Shown here in pieces: positions 22,620 to 31,745 of a stretch of DNA of 64,000 nucleotides (position 1 is its first letter; the number at the start of each line of letters is the position of its first letter). The notes beneath the pieces are model-generated. The model saw only the letters and a program-made list of their open reading frames with translations, was not told where the DNA came from and did no database searches. Origin of the DNA: Astropecten irregularis. Taxonomy: Eukaryota; Echinodermata; Asteroidea; Paxillosida; Astropectinidae. Made by a program: the position numbers and the translations under genes. The DNA lies in contig OZ020251.1 in assembly GCA_963971285.1 (NCBI GenBank), positions 9,052,001 through 9,116,000 on the forward strand. Direction: 5' to 3'.

Positions 22620-23004
22620 TCATGCGATGTCGTGCAGAGTAGCGACGTTTCGGCTGTCAACTAAAGAACTGGATGCTGCGGTGTCCGTTATATCCTGAAG
22701 GTCGGTGTTGGGGTTCACAACGCTGTGATCAGCAGACTGTGGACGGGTCACACCAGCGGACGGCATATGCCTCACTCTGCAGTCAGATTGCTGGGTGGTT
22801 CCATCTGTAGCGTGACGGTGGTCGTGCAATGGTGCCGGATGGTGGGAAGCCAAAATCTGGGGATGTGATGTACAGTAAATAAACCGATAACTCATTTACT
22901 TCATTGAACATTGTACGGATTGAAGATTTGATGATCAGGATTTCACATTGTTGAGACACAATGGAGTTATAGACGGTCGCGGTGTGCACCTTGCAGGCCT
23001 TCAT
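22620..23004 (-). CDS. Unrecognised coding-like block
   Basis: Two overlapping minus-strand frames have protein-like composition in a GC-richer patch. The first (23004-22783) begins MKACKVHTATVYNSIVSQQ and continues through NEVNELSVYLLYI. The second (22895-22620) includes QILASHHPAPLHDHRHATD, MPSAGVTRPQSADHSVV and ends NVATLHDIA-stop. They could be adjacent exons, since ATCCCCAG before ATTTTGGC is a possible acceptor, or one gene with a frame change. I recognise no family. Confidence 0.3.
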
Positions 23005-23021
23005 TTTAATAAAAATGAGCA

Positions 23022-23082
23022 GAGGTGCAAATCGCTCTCCTTAAATCAGCCTTGAGAATTCAGGAGAGTGATTTGCACTCAC
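23022..23082. repeat. Small foldback
   Basis: GTGCAAATCGCTCTCCTT pairs with AGGAGAGTGATTTGCACT across about 25 bases. It stands immediately before a TTAA-A copy. Confidence 0.6.
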
Positions 23083-23083
23083 T

Positions 23084-23461
23084 TGGAGGTAGTATCATAC
23101 TTTGGTAAGAAACCAAAACAGAAATGTTCACAGATTTGCGTATAACTTACAGGGTATGAAGATGGTAGTGGTAGACACATACTAATAACATTTTTCTGCC
23201 TGAAATGCTGTATTTATCCAGAAATTATTCAAACAACGACCAGAAATCTTTTTGATCTTTTAAAAAATCAAAAATATAAGAGAAAAGACTTTTTATACTG
23301 TGGCAGATTTTGACTGTTTTATCAAAAATGGCCACCGTATAATGGGACTGACATTTTCACAGAAGACTGTTACAGTATCTGTATCTGTCTTGATATTTTT
23401 GCCCATGAATCTGTATTTCTTTTATAAAAACCAATGTATGATATACATGTATTACCTTTAA
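23084..23461 (+). mobile_element. TTAA-A element
   Basis: Complete except that the left flank is TTGG instead of TTAA. The right end is TTACCTTTAA with an extra ACATGT inserted next to it. Confidence 0.75.
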
Positions 23462-25144
23462 AGCTGAAAATTACGTACAGTATTTGCCTCGCCCAAGTTG
23501 TTTACAGACAGTGAAGCAGTTGGTGTGCAGTGAGTGCATGCAACTTGAATCATTTGCGCCACTCAGAGAAAATTTATGTCACAGCTGCACAATAAATGTA
23601 CATTGTGTGCTTGAGTCCCATAATCGGTGTTACACCTTCAATAGGGCTCTGCGCTCGTGACGTCAGATTCAGATGTTCAAACAAACAAGTCGCATGTTGC
23701 CCAATTAACTTTAATACACGTTATTGCTGTGGAGTTGGTCCGAACATCCGGGTAACCACAATGTAGCTGTCAATTTAAAGGGTGTATTCTGTAAATACAT
23801 GTAGCTCGAGCGCGGAGCGCTATTGTATACAATACATGTAAATTGAGTCTGTTCCTACATGTACACCGTATACCAGTACATGTACATTAACACTGAATAA
23901 TATGTACATTAACAATGTACATGTACATGTACTGTACAGCAGTTACATACATGTACATACGTTCCTAAGCCTATTACTCCCTATTGCACATATTTGTTTG
24001 TTTTTTTCTGTTGCCAAAACGATCTTCCATTTTGTTCTGTTCATTTCATCCATAATGCAATTTGTTTCCTATAAATTGTATATAATAAAGTGTAGTTCAT
24101 GTGTTAAATGTGTACAGTGTGTATCGTAGTACTGAATGTAGCTAAACAGATGTACATGTACATACTGGTATGCTACATAATGTGTTACTTGGATCAAATT
24201 GTCAGGCATAATATTATTCAGTGATAGGCCCTCCTACTTCATGATGTAACATAAATTATATGTACCCGGTACATGTACTGTGGGCCTACCGGTACATAAC
24301 CTTATGTACCGGTATTCATGCTCTGGTTTTTTTTTTTTAACCTAAAATCATTGCCTGACATTGACATTGGAGAGACAAAGTCATATTGGTCATGTAAATT
24401 ATTTGATACCAGATGATGCAAGATTCAAAATACATAATTTGTACAGTATATGTACATGTACACGTACGTGTACATGAACACGACACGTAGTGTAAAAAAA
24501 ATTGATGTTTCGTGACTCATATTTCTAGCATTGGTATGGAGTGCTAAACTCCTAATAAATCACTGCACTGAGGGTGCATGAGACTCAACACAGCATTACC
24601 GGTACATTGCATAAATTATTAACAACACGACACTGATATTGAAAAACAAACAGTTTGCCACTACTAGGATAATGGAGACAATTACATGTATTGATTTTCC
24701 CTATGGACCTCTGCCTTGAATGGATGTTTATATTGTATAGTATGATGAATCACGACATTGACATTTTAATACAGGTTAAATGGAACCTGGAAGGGCAGCT
24801 TGTTTATGCTGGCTGGCTCCTTCATCATGCCATTACATCTAGGGGAAAAAAATGAAGGATTGATAATGATACTGGTTATAATGATACCCACATGTGTACA
24901 CTAGTGTACACAGGCCTACATGTATACATGGCATACATACATGTACAGTATGTACATATATTTGCTATACTTTGTGATACATGTACTGTAGATAACTATA
25001 CATGTAAATTGTAATATGAAGAGGAAAACTGAAATGAAGCATTTCAGGTTTATTTTAAAGGTAGGCCTACTATCGTACTTTTGCATGTTTGGTAGCATAT
25101 CGAAACAAAAATTACAAATGTTGAAGGCATACCGTACATTTTTA
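23462..25144. other. AT-rich spacer, no gene supported
   Basis: GTACATGTAC palindromes are frequent at 23820-23950, 24150-24310 and 24440-24490. No frame resembles a protein family. Confidence 0.45.
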
Positions 25145-25480
25145 AAGGTACAGTACAGAATTTGTAACCGTACCTTGAGAAAGAAATGTTCACAGATTTA
25201 CATGATTTACATATAATTTCAGGATATAGGCCTATGAAGATGGTGCTGGTAGAAACATACTTTTAAATGTGTCCGCCTGAAATAGTATACAATGTACATT
25301 ATATCCAGAAAAAAAGATTATATTAAACCAATGACCAGAAACAATTTTGATTTTTTTAAGATAAAAAGTAACAGTGAAAAGATTTTAAAAATACCATGGG
25401 CATTTTTCACCGTTGTCTCAAAACTTGGGCACCGTATGGGACTGAAAATTTCACAGATAACGTATCTAGACATGCATGTT
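25145..25480 (+). repeat. Old TTAA-A copy
   Basis: The landmarks AAATGTTCACAGATTTACAT, GAAGATGGTGCTGGTAGAAA, TATCCAGAAA and CACCGTATGGGACTGAAAAT are present in order. The ends are worn. Confidence 0.6.
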
Positions 25481-25551
25481 GATGTATCCCGGTACAAATG
25501 TACACAGGCTGCATTTTCTTTTGTATACATGACAGTACTATACTGTAAGTA

Positions 25552-25645
25552 ATAATAATAATAATTTATTGTATTTATATTGCGCCCTTTCCAGGCACAG
25601 CCTGTTCAAAAGCGCAGTACAAGATTAAAAATTCAGATTAAGCTT
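25552..25645 (-). mobile_element. LINE 3' tail fragment
   Basis: TAATAATAATAATAATTTAT and ATATTGCGCCCTTTCCAGGC resemble the 3' tail region of the LINE at 13003 (AAT repeat, then ATATAGCGC). Non-coding and very short. Confidence 0.45.
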
Positions 25646-25906
25646 AAAAAATCACAATAGGTGTACATTAATTACTACAGACTACAGTGTACATGTACGT
25701 GTAGATTTACATGTACGTTGAACGTTCCATACTATCTGACTATGTTCATATTCATTTATTTATGCATACCTAGTACAGTACATCGAGTCAATCTTGCGCA
25801 TAAATTCATGCTGAATCAATAACAGTCGATTGGAGAGTTCCGGTTCATGGAAATTTACGTCGCATGCCTCTGCATGTCTCTCTCCCCCACAATACATTTT
25901 TTTTAG

Positions 25907-26275
25907 TTTAAGGGTAATTTATCGTACATGTACTTTGGTTTTTGTCAAAGAAATGCAGATTCATGGGCAAAAACATTAAGAAAGATACAGTGAAATTTGC
26001 AGTCCCACATGGTGGCTACTTTTTGAGGAAAAACGGCCACAGTATTTTTAAAATCATCTCACAAATATTTGTTATCTTAAAAAGATTGTTTTTTAAATTG
26101 GGTCATTGGATTTCCTCTTTTCTGGATAAATACAGCATTTCAGGCAGAAAAATTGGTATGGTATGTTTCTACCATCACCAGATCACCATCTTTATACCCT
26201 GTAAGTTATAGGTACAGTAAATATGTGAAGATTTCTGTTTACATGTAGGTATGTTACCAAAGTATACATCCATAA
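25907..26275 (-). mobile_element. TTAA-A element, worn
   Basis: Reverse orientation. The left end is GTTTAAGGGTAATTTATCG and the right end GTTACCAAAGTATA. The middle palindrome has lost its pairing (CTTAAAAAGATTG). Confidence 0.65.
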
Positions 26276-27177
26276 TATTATGTAGTGCATACACAGTGTT
26301 TTTACATCTTGCAAACGATGGTAATGTATGTATGTACATCTTTACACAAGGACTAATAACCAGACATGCCAGAAGCCCATCAAACTTGTCAATTTCAGGC
26401 AAGCAACTTTTCCTTGGATCAGCTGATTTTCTCATTTTTTTAACTTCACCATGTTCACTCTTGCCATTACCATGCCATTGAAAAGTGAAAAACACTACAG
26501 GTGCAAAGTGCATGTTTGACCAAGATTGAAATTTCCTGGTTTTTACATGTTTTCAAAGTCCAAGTTGTATGCCTGCAATTTACAGTGAGTGTACATGTAT
26601 GCGTTCATCATCCTCTTGTCCTCCTGTATTTATCTCTTGGGATTTTACTGGATGACCGAAAATTACACTTGGAAGCTTGTAGAGGTTGTCGTCTTGCGTA
26701 GGTGTACATAAAGGAATGGGGTGATGTAGGTTGAGCTAGGACAGGGTGTCGCCAGATAGGATCACGCTGTGGGGTTACATCCAGTTTATCGATTGTGGTG
26801 AGTGGATTCAGTTTCCAGACATGCCAGAGTCCTGACCATGCATCCTGACCAGTGTAAACTCTGTGCATGATGTACATGTACAGTACATGGATTCAACAAA
26901 GTGAGAAGACTGTGTGATATTAATTTGCATCATGTTCAGGCATGTAGGTAAGGTGTGTCAATTATCTTACAAATGTAGGTTGTGTGTCACACACACGTTT
27001 ACCGGTATGTGCTGTGCATGTATCCATCATCCAGGCTGCTTTTAAGTTTTACTCTAATGATGCGATATTTTCCTTTGAATAGAGTCATTTTCATAACAGG
27101 TTGTTTGATGACATTTACATACCGGAACATGCATGTAAAAATACTACATGTACATGCACATGTATGGCACATTTACA
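26276..27177. other. Spacer, no gene supported
   Basis: A minus-strand frame at 26608-26877 (89 residues, MHRVYTGQDAWSGLWHVW and onward) has fair composition. It lacks any recognised motif or clear splice borders, so it is left uncalled. Confidence 0.35.
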
Positions 27178-27709
27178 GGGGCCGATTTCAGGAAGCACAA
27201 AGATTGATCTTAAGGCCATAAAAAAAAAATTGTTGTATTGGCGTAACAGAGGTTTGGAAAATAGGGTAGGGCGGGCGGATTTTTTTTTTTTTTAATTTAA
27301 TTTTTCCTGGGGTATTAAATGCTTTTTCCCCTGTATATCACAGTATTTGACGTGTCAAATAAAGACAGGAAATGACATAACAACATTAACCAGTCTGGTT
27401 TCCATCTTTTGCTCCTTTTTAAGCTTTTAATCTGCATACAAATTTGCGATTTTTTTTATTTTATTTTTTTTTTCCCCAGATTTTTATTTATTTATTTATT
27501 TTTTATTTTTTTTTGGTTTAAAATGTTTACGGTCGGGGCATAATTTTGGGTCGGGCGGGTTACGCCAATACAACAATTTTTTTTTTTATGGCCTAAGTGT
27601 GAATCAATCTTAATTGCTAAGCAAAGTGTGGTGTCACAATACAAATCACTATGGTGATACTGACAACTCATCTTAAGATCAATCTTTGGTGTTTGGTGAA
27701 ATCCAGCCC
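27178..27709. mobile_element. Outer short element split by a nested one
   Basis: The ends GGGGCCGATTTCAGGAAGCA and GGTGAAATCCAGCCC are inverted, with AAAGATTGATCTTAAG and CTTAAGATCAATCTTT as subterminal inverted words. An unrelated element occupies its interior (27214-27593). Confidence 0.65.
27214..27593. mobile_element. Nested PIF/Harbinger-like short element
   Basis: Inverted ends of about 34 bases begin GGCCATAAAAAAAAA and run to TTGTTGTATTGGCGTAAC. TAA flanks it on both sides (27211-27213 and 27594-27596). A 3-bp TAA/TTA target is typical of PIF/Harbinger. The interior is T-rich and non-coding. Confidence 0.75.
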
Positions 27710-28414
27710 AGGACATAGTAGGCCCACATACACATGTACACGAAGCTGCATTATCCTTGCTACATGTATCATGTCAGTTGGTACATGTTGCATTCAGACA
27801 ATTTTTGGTTACAAATGTTGTATTTGTATCATGGATTTAAATCTTTATCTCACATTTCACTCTACAAGCAATGCATGTTGTAGTGATGAACACGTATGTT
27901 TGAACAGTATTTTTTAAATTTAATTGTGTTTATGAACAGATGTGCAGTGATACGGTGTATAGAATCATCATGTAAAACATGCTCGTACATGTCGTAACAG
28001 ATTACACACAAGTTTTTGGCCTTGATCTACATATGATAATAGAAAGGGCATTTTTGACAGCCCACGGGACAAAAATGTGTTGATGTATGAAAATGTATGT
28101 TTCGGTATTGGCCATTTTGACAATTAAGGGTTTTGTGTATGTGTACTGTTTGAGAATAAAACTTTGACTTAAGCAGGTTTGTTTACAGGTACATGTAATT
28201 TAAAAATACGAATAATAATAAAAAATACATCAAAATGAAAACATTCCTGTTTGACATAATGTTAGATCTTTTATTTCCAATACATGTGGGGTCTACATGT
28301 ATATGTAACTTTCACAACATTGAGCCATCAAGAAAGTCAAAATATGAAACAGCTACATCAAATCCAAATTTGATGTTGATCATGTTGACTTAATTGACTG
28401 AGTAACATACTTTA
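27710..28414. other. Spacer, no gene supported
   Basis: AT-rich; the only long frame (27651-27917, plus) overlaps the end of the outer element and is not protein-like. Confidence 0.4.
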
Positions 28415-29600
28415 CATTTTGTCAAAGTGTCAATTGTTCCTCTAAAGTAGATTGGTAACCTCAGTCAATCTCAATAGGCATGATGGGGCAACAATGGGAG
28501 ACTTTGGAGAACTGGTCTTCAAGTCAACAGCGCACATGCAAGCATGGTTTGTGCGTGCACTGTTGACTCAAGACCGATTCTCCAAAGTCTCCCATTTCAA
28601 AAAAATGTGGACATCACATCTTTAACTTCTACAACTTTTTAAAAACACTTAATCTTTGACATTATACTTGAAAAAAGTATAGATTATAGATACCGATTAC
28701 CGATACAATTAACAAACACAAAGAAAAGAATTAATGTCAATTTTTCCTCTAAAGTAGACTGGTAACCTCTGTCAATAGGGCAACAATTTAGAAAAATATG
28801 GACATCACATCTTAACTTCTAACATGTCTAAACTACTATTTAAAAAAACTTAAACTTGCAAAAAAATATGGATACCGATTATCGAAACGATTAAGAAATA
28901 CAAAGAAAAGAACAAATCAACATAATTTGTCAAAGCTTCAATTGTTCCTCTTTTTACCTCCGTTGATAGGGCAACAATTTAGAAAAAATTGGACATCAAA
29001 TCACATCTTAACTTCTGAACTACATGTACTTTTTAAAAACACTAACTTGCATAGATCATACATGTACCTTATACTTTCAAAAAACTTTTTTGAAAAAAGT
29101 ATGGATAGAATATGATAAAAAACACAAAACAACATAAAGATTTGAGGCTTTGCATTGTTACAATTGATATGTGGATCAGTTTGCTGAAACACTGTATAAG
29201 AATCATTTGTACTTTTGCGAACGAATAGCTTTCATCATAACATGCAAGATTGTCAAAGCTTCAGTTGTGCCTCCAAAGTAGACTGGTTGCCTCCGTCGAA
29301 AGGGCAACAATTTAGAGAAAATGTGGACAATTTACATCTGAACTTTTAAACTACTATGCAAAAATAAAAACTTTTGTATCGTAACTAATTGACCTTAACG
29401 TGGAAAAAAGTAAGGATGTACAGTACATTTGTACATAGGATTGAAAAACAAACAAAATTGTTTAAAATTGTTTTCTATAGTCTATAGGGCCTCCGTCGAT
29501 AGGGCAACAATATAGAACAGAATTTGGCATCAAATCCTAACTGTTAAACTACGGTATATGTAAACACTTAAACTTGCTAGATTCTAGTATTAACAACTGA
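28415..29600. repeat. Diverged tandem repeat, about five copies of 200-320 bp
   Basis: The block AATTGTTCCTCTAAAGTAGA, TGGTAACCTC, GTCAATAGGGCAACAATTTA, GGACATCACATCTTAACTT recurs at about 28430, 28738, 28930, 29262 and 29490, and a fainter copy may lie at 30105. Copy 1 contains an inserted foldback element (28493-28596). Confidence 0.7.
28493..28596. mobile_element. Short foldback element, TGGGAGACTTTGGAGAA type, copy 2
   Basis: TGGGAGACTTTGGAGAAC pairs with GATTCTCCAAAGTCTCCCA. Sister units of the host tandem repeat read GGGCAACAATTTAG; here it is GGGCAACAA, element, TTTCAAAA. The insertion site is thus AA|TT with no target duplication visible. Confidence 0.8.
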
Positions 29601-30193
29601 TATGAAATTTACATGAAAACTCATAATCCTATTCATAATCCTATTCCTGAAGCCAACAAAAGTTGATTACCGTAATAGTTTGTCGTCAATTCATGTGATT
29701 GTGGCCCTGCATCAAAATTTCATTATTTTGCTAAACATTTTTGGGAAAATCCTACAAACTACATGTATACTCCCAAAAGGAACCATTCCGATTGCGCATG
29801 CAGTTGGTGTTTTGGCAGCTTCGCTGTATCATGCAATAATAATACTTCACATATTTGATTGGCATCAAACTCACATTTCTGGGTGAATTTTCTGTTTCAA
29901 AATGGCACTTTGTGTATGTGTAATGGGTTGCATTTTTCTTCAATGAAAATTAATGAATAATGGAAACAAACCCTCACCAAAATTTGGTTACTGGCTGACG
30001 AGAAACAAAAGTAATCAACTTTCGTTGGCCTCAACAACAAAACAGCAAAAATATTATGCAGGCCACAACTTTATTTCCTCTATCCTGTAAACAGAATGAT
30101 GGGCTGCTTCTGTAAGTAGGGCAACAATCAGGGAAAAAGTTATTTTAAACATCGGATCTGTAAATAATGGAGTTCCAGGCACAACATTTTTGT
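29601..30193. other. Spacer, no gene supported
   Basis: AT-rich. An inverted word pair, AGCCAACAAAAGTTGATTAC (29652) and GTAATCAACTTTCGTTGGC (30011), suggests a further 380-base short element at about 29652-30030. Confidence 0.4.
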
Positions 30194-30576
30194 TTAAAGG
30201 TAGTATCATACTTTGGTAAGAGCCCAAAACAGAAATGTTCACAGATTTACGTATAACTTACAGGGTATGAAGATGGTGGTGGTAGAAACATACCGTTAAA
30301 ATTTTTCCGCCTAAAATGGTGTATTTATCCAGAAACATATAAAACATGAGCGGAAATCTTTTTGATCTTTTAAAAGATTACAAAATAAAAGAGAAAAGAC
30401 TCAAGAAATACTGTGGCTATTTTGTTTTTTTACTGTTTTCTCAAAATGTGGGCACCGTATAGGACTGAAATGTTCACAGATGACTGTTAGTGTTACTGTA
30501 TCTGTCTTGATATGTTTGCCCATGAATATGTATTTCTTTGATAAAAACCAAAGTATGATATTACATGTACCTTTAA
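30194..30576 (+). mobile_element. TTAA-A element
   Basis: Complete, with TTAA on both sides. A stray ACATGT interrupts the right terminal repeat, as in the copy at 23084. Confidence 0.8.
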
Positions 30577-30643
30577 GTATGATATTCTGATTTCGGAAAA
30601 GCAAAAAACATTAATGGCAATTATCTCAATATTACAATGTACT

Positions 30644-30808
30644 GGGGTTGATTTCAAAAAGCCCTATGATCAATTGCAACTCCAGTTACGAAGGATAACC
30701 CATCATAGGGGGCCTATCTTACATGTACGTGGGACTGCAATGCATCATAAGTCCTAGAGGATTGATAGTACATTGTAAGTTACGATGAGTTTGGTGAAAT
30801 CAATCCCT
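30644..30808. mobile_element. Short inverted-repeat element, GGGGTTGATTTCA type
   Basis: The ends are GGGGTTGATTTCA and TGAAATCAATCCC. Inside, CTATGATCAATTGCAACTCC and GGATTGATAGT continue the inverted trend. Related in end sequence to the outer element at 27178. Confidence 0.65.
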
Positions 30809-30814
30809 GGTACT

Positions 30815-30930
30815 CCAAAAAGACTAAGGGAAGCCATTTTTGATTTTATATTTCATTCTTTACTCAGAACGTCTTCCTAAGAACGAAATAATAGAATAAC
30901 AAATGGCTCCCCTTAGTCTTTTTGAAGTTT
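30815..30930. repeat. Foldback
   Basis: CAAAAAGACTAAGGGAAGCC pairs with GGCTCCCCTTAGTCTTTTTG at 95-base spacing. It lies just downstream of the hAT gene's 3' end. Confidence 0.65.
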
Positions 30931-31052
30931 GTATATTTAATAAATTTGGTGTCTGAATATAATCAGTAAATCACCAACTGGTTAATGACAAGGTACTTGT
31001 AAGGTTTTGATGTTGCAATACTCATCTCTAAGATAAGTAAATCTACATGTAT

Positions 31053-31745
31053 TTACTTGTTATTGTTCAAGAAAACAATCATGTTTATGTTTTCTGGTTT
31101 CAAGCAACTTCTACGAGCTGTGATAAGATCACCTTCTAACGAGAATGCCCGTCCAGAAGGGACAGATGTGGCTGGTATGGCAAGGTATTTTTTCGCTAGT
31201 TTTGCCACAGAGGGAAACCGATCGGCATTTGTCCCCCAAAACAGGCAAGGGTCACTGTCATTGCTGACTGTGTAGTTGTGGTGGATGTAGTCCTCGAATT
31301 CCTGACGACAAATGGCCATATCATCCACAGTTCCTGTGCTTGTATCATCATCGATACCTGACATACCGAGCAAGAAGTCAAGAGCGCTCCAATCACGACG
31401 AGAGCGTTTGGCCTGGTCCTCATCACCAACTTCAGATGGATCGACCTCAGGGGGAGACAGGGCCTCTCGGACAGCATCGTAAGCCCTCTCTCGTGACGCT
31501 GCTTCCAGAAATGTAAGGCCTTTGAATCTGACGTCGATGACAGTTGCCATCATTGCCGGGCCGGTGAGGTCACCCTCTGTGCAGAAACGTTTCTTGAGAT
31601 CTAGAGATGTTGGATGTTTGAAGTCGGCAACTGGTGGAGAGTCGTTGTCAGTGACCTTGAGATGGTTTGCGATCAGGCTCCTCACGATTGGCTGCACTGT
31701 GGAGAGGCTTGTATTGTATTTGGCCGACAGCGCTGTTGTGGCTAG
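31053..31745 (-). CDS. hAT transposase exon 2 (C-terminal half)
   Basis: Codes residues 408-637 and ends with TAA at 31055-31053. It starts LATTALSAKYNTSLSTVQPI, the usual helix after the hAT insertion region, and ends in the dimerisation motif PENINMIVFLNN. The acid-rich stretch EVDPSEVGDEDQ is unremarkable for the family. Confidence 0.85.
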   Translation of the reverse strand, partial: LATTALSAKYNTSLSTVQPIVRSLIANHLKVTDNDSPPVADFKHPTSLDLKKRFCTEGDLTGPAMMATVIDVRFKGLTFLEAASRERAYDAVREALSPPEVDPSEVGDEDQAKRSRRDWSALDFLLGMSGIDDDTSTGTVDDMAICRQEFEDYIHHNYTVSNDSDPCLFWGTNADRFPSVAKLAKKYLAIPATSVPSGRAFSLEGDLITARRSCLKPENINMIVFLNNNK

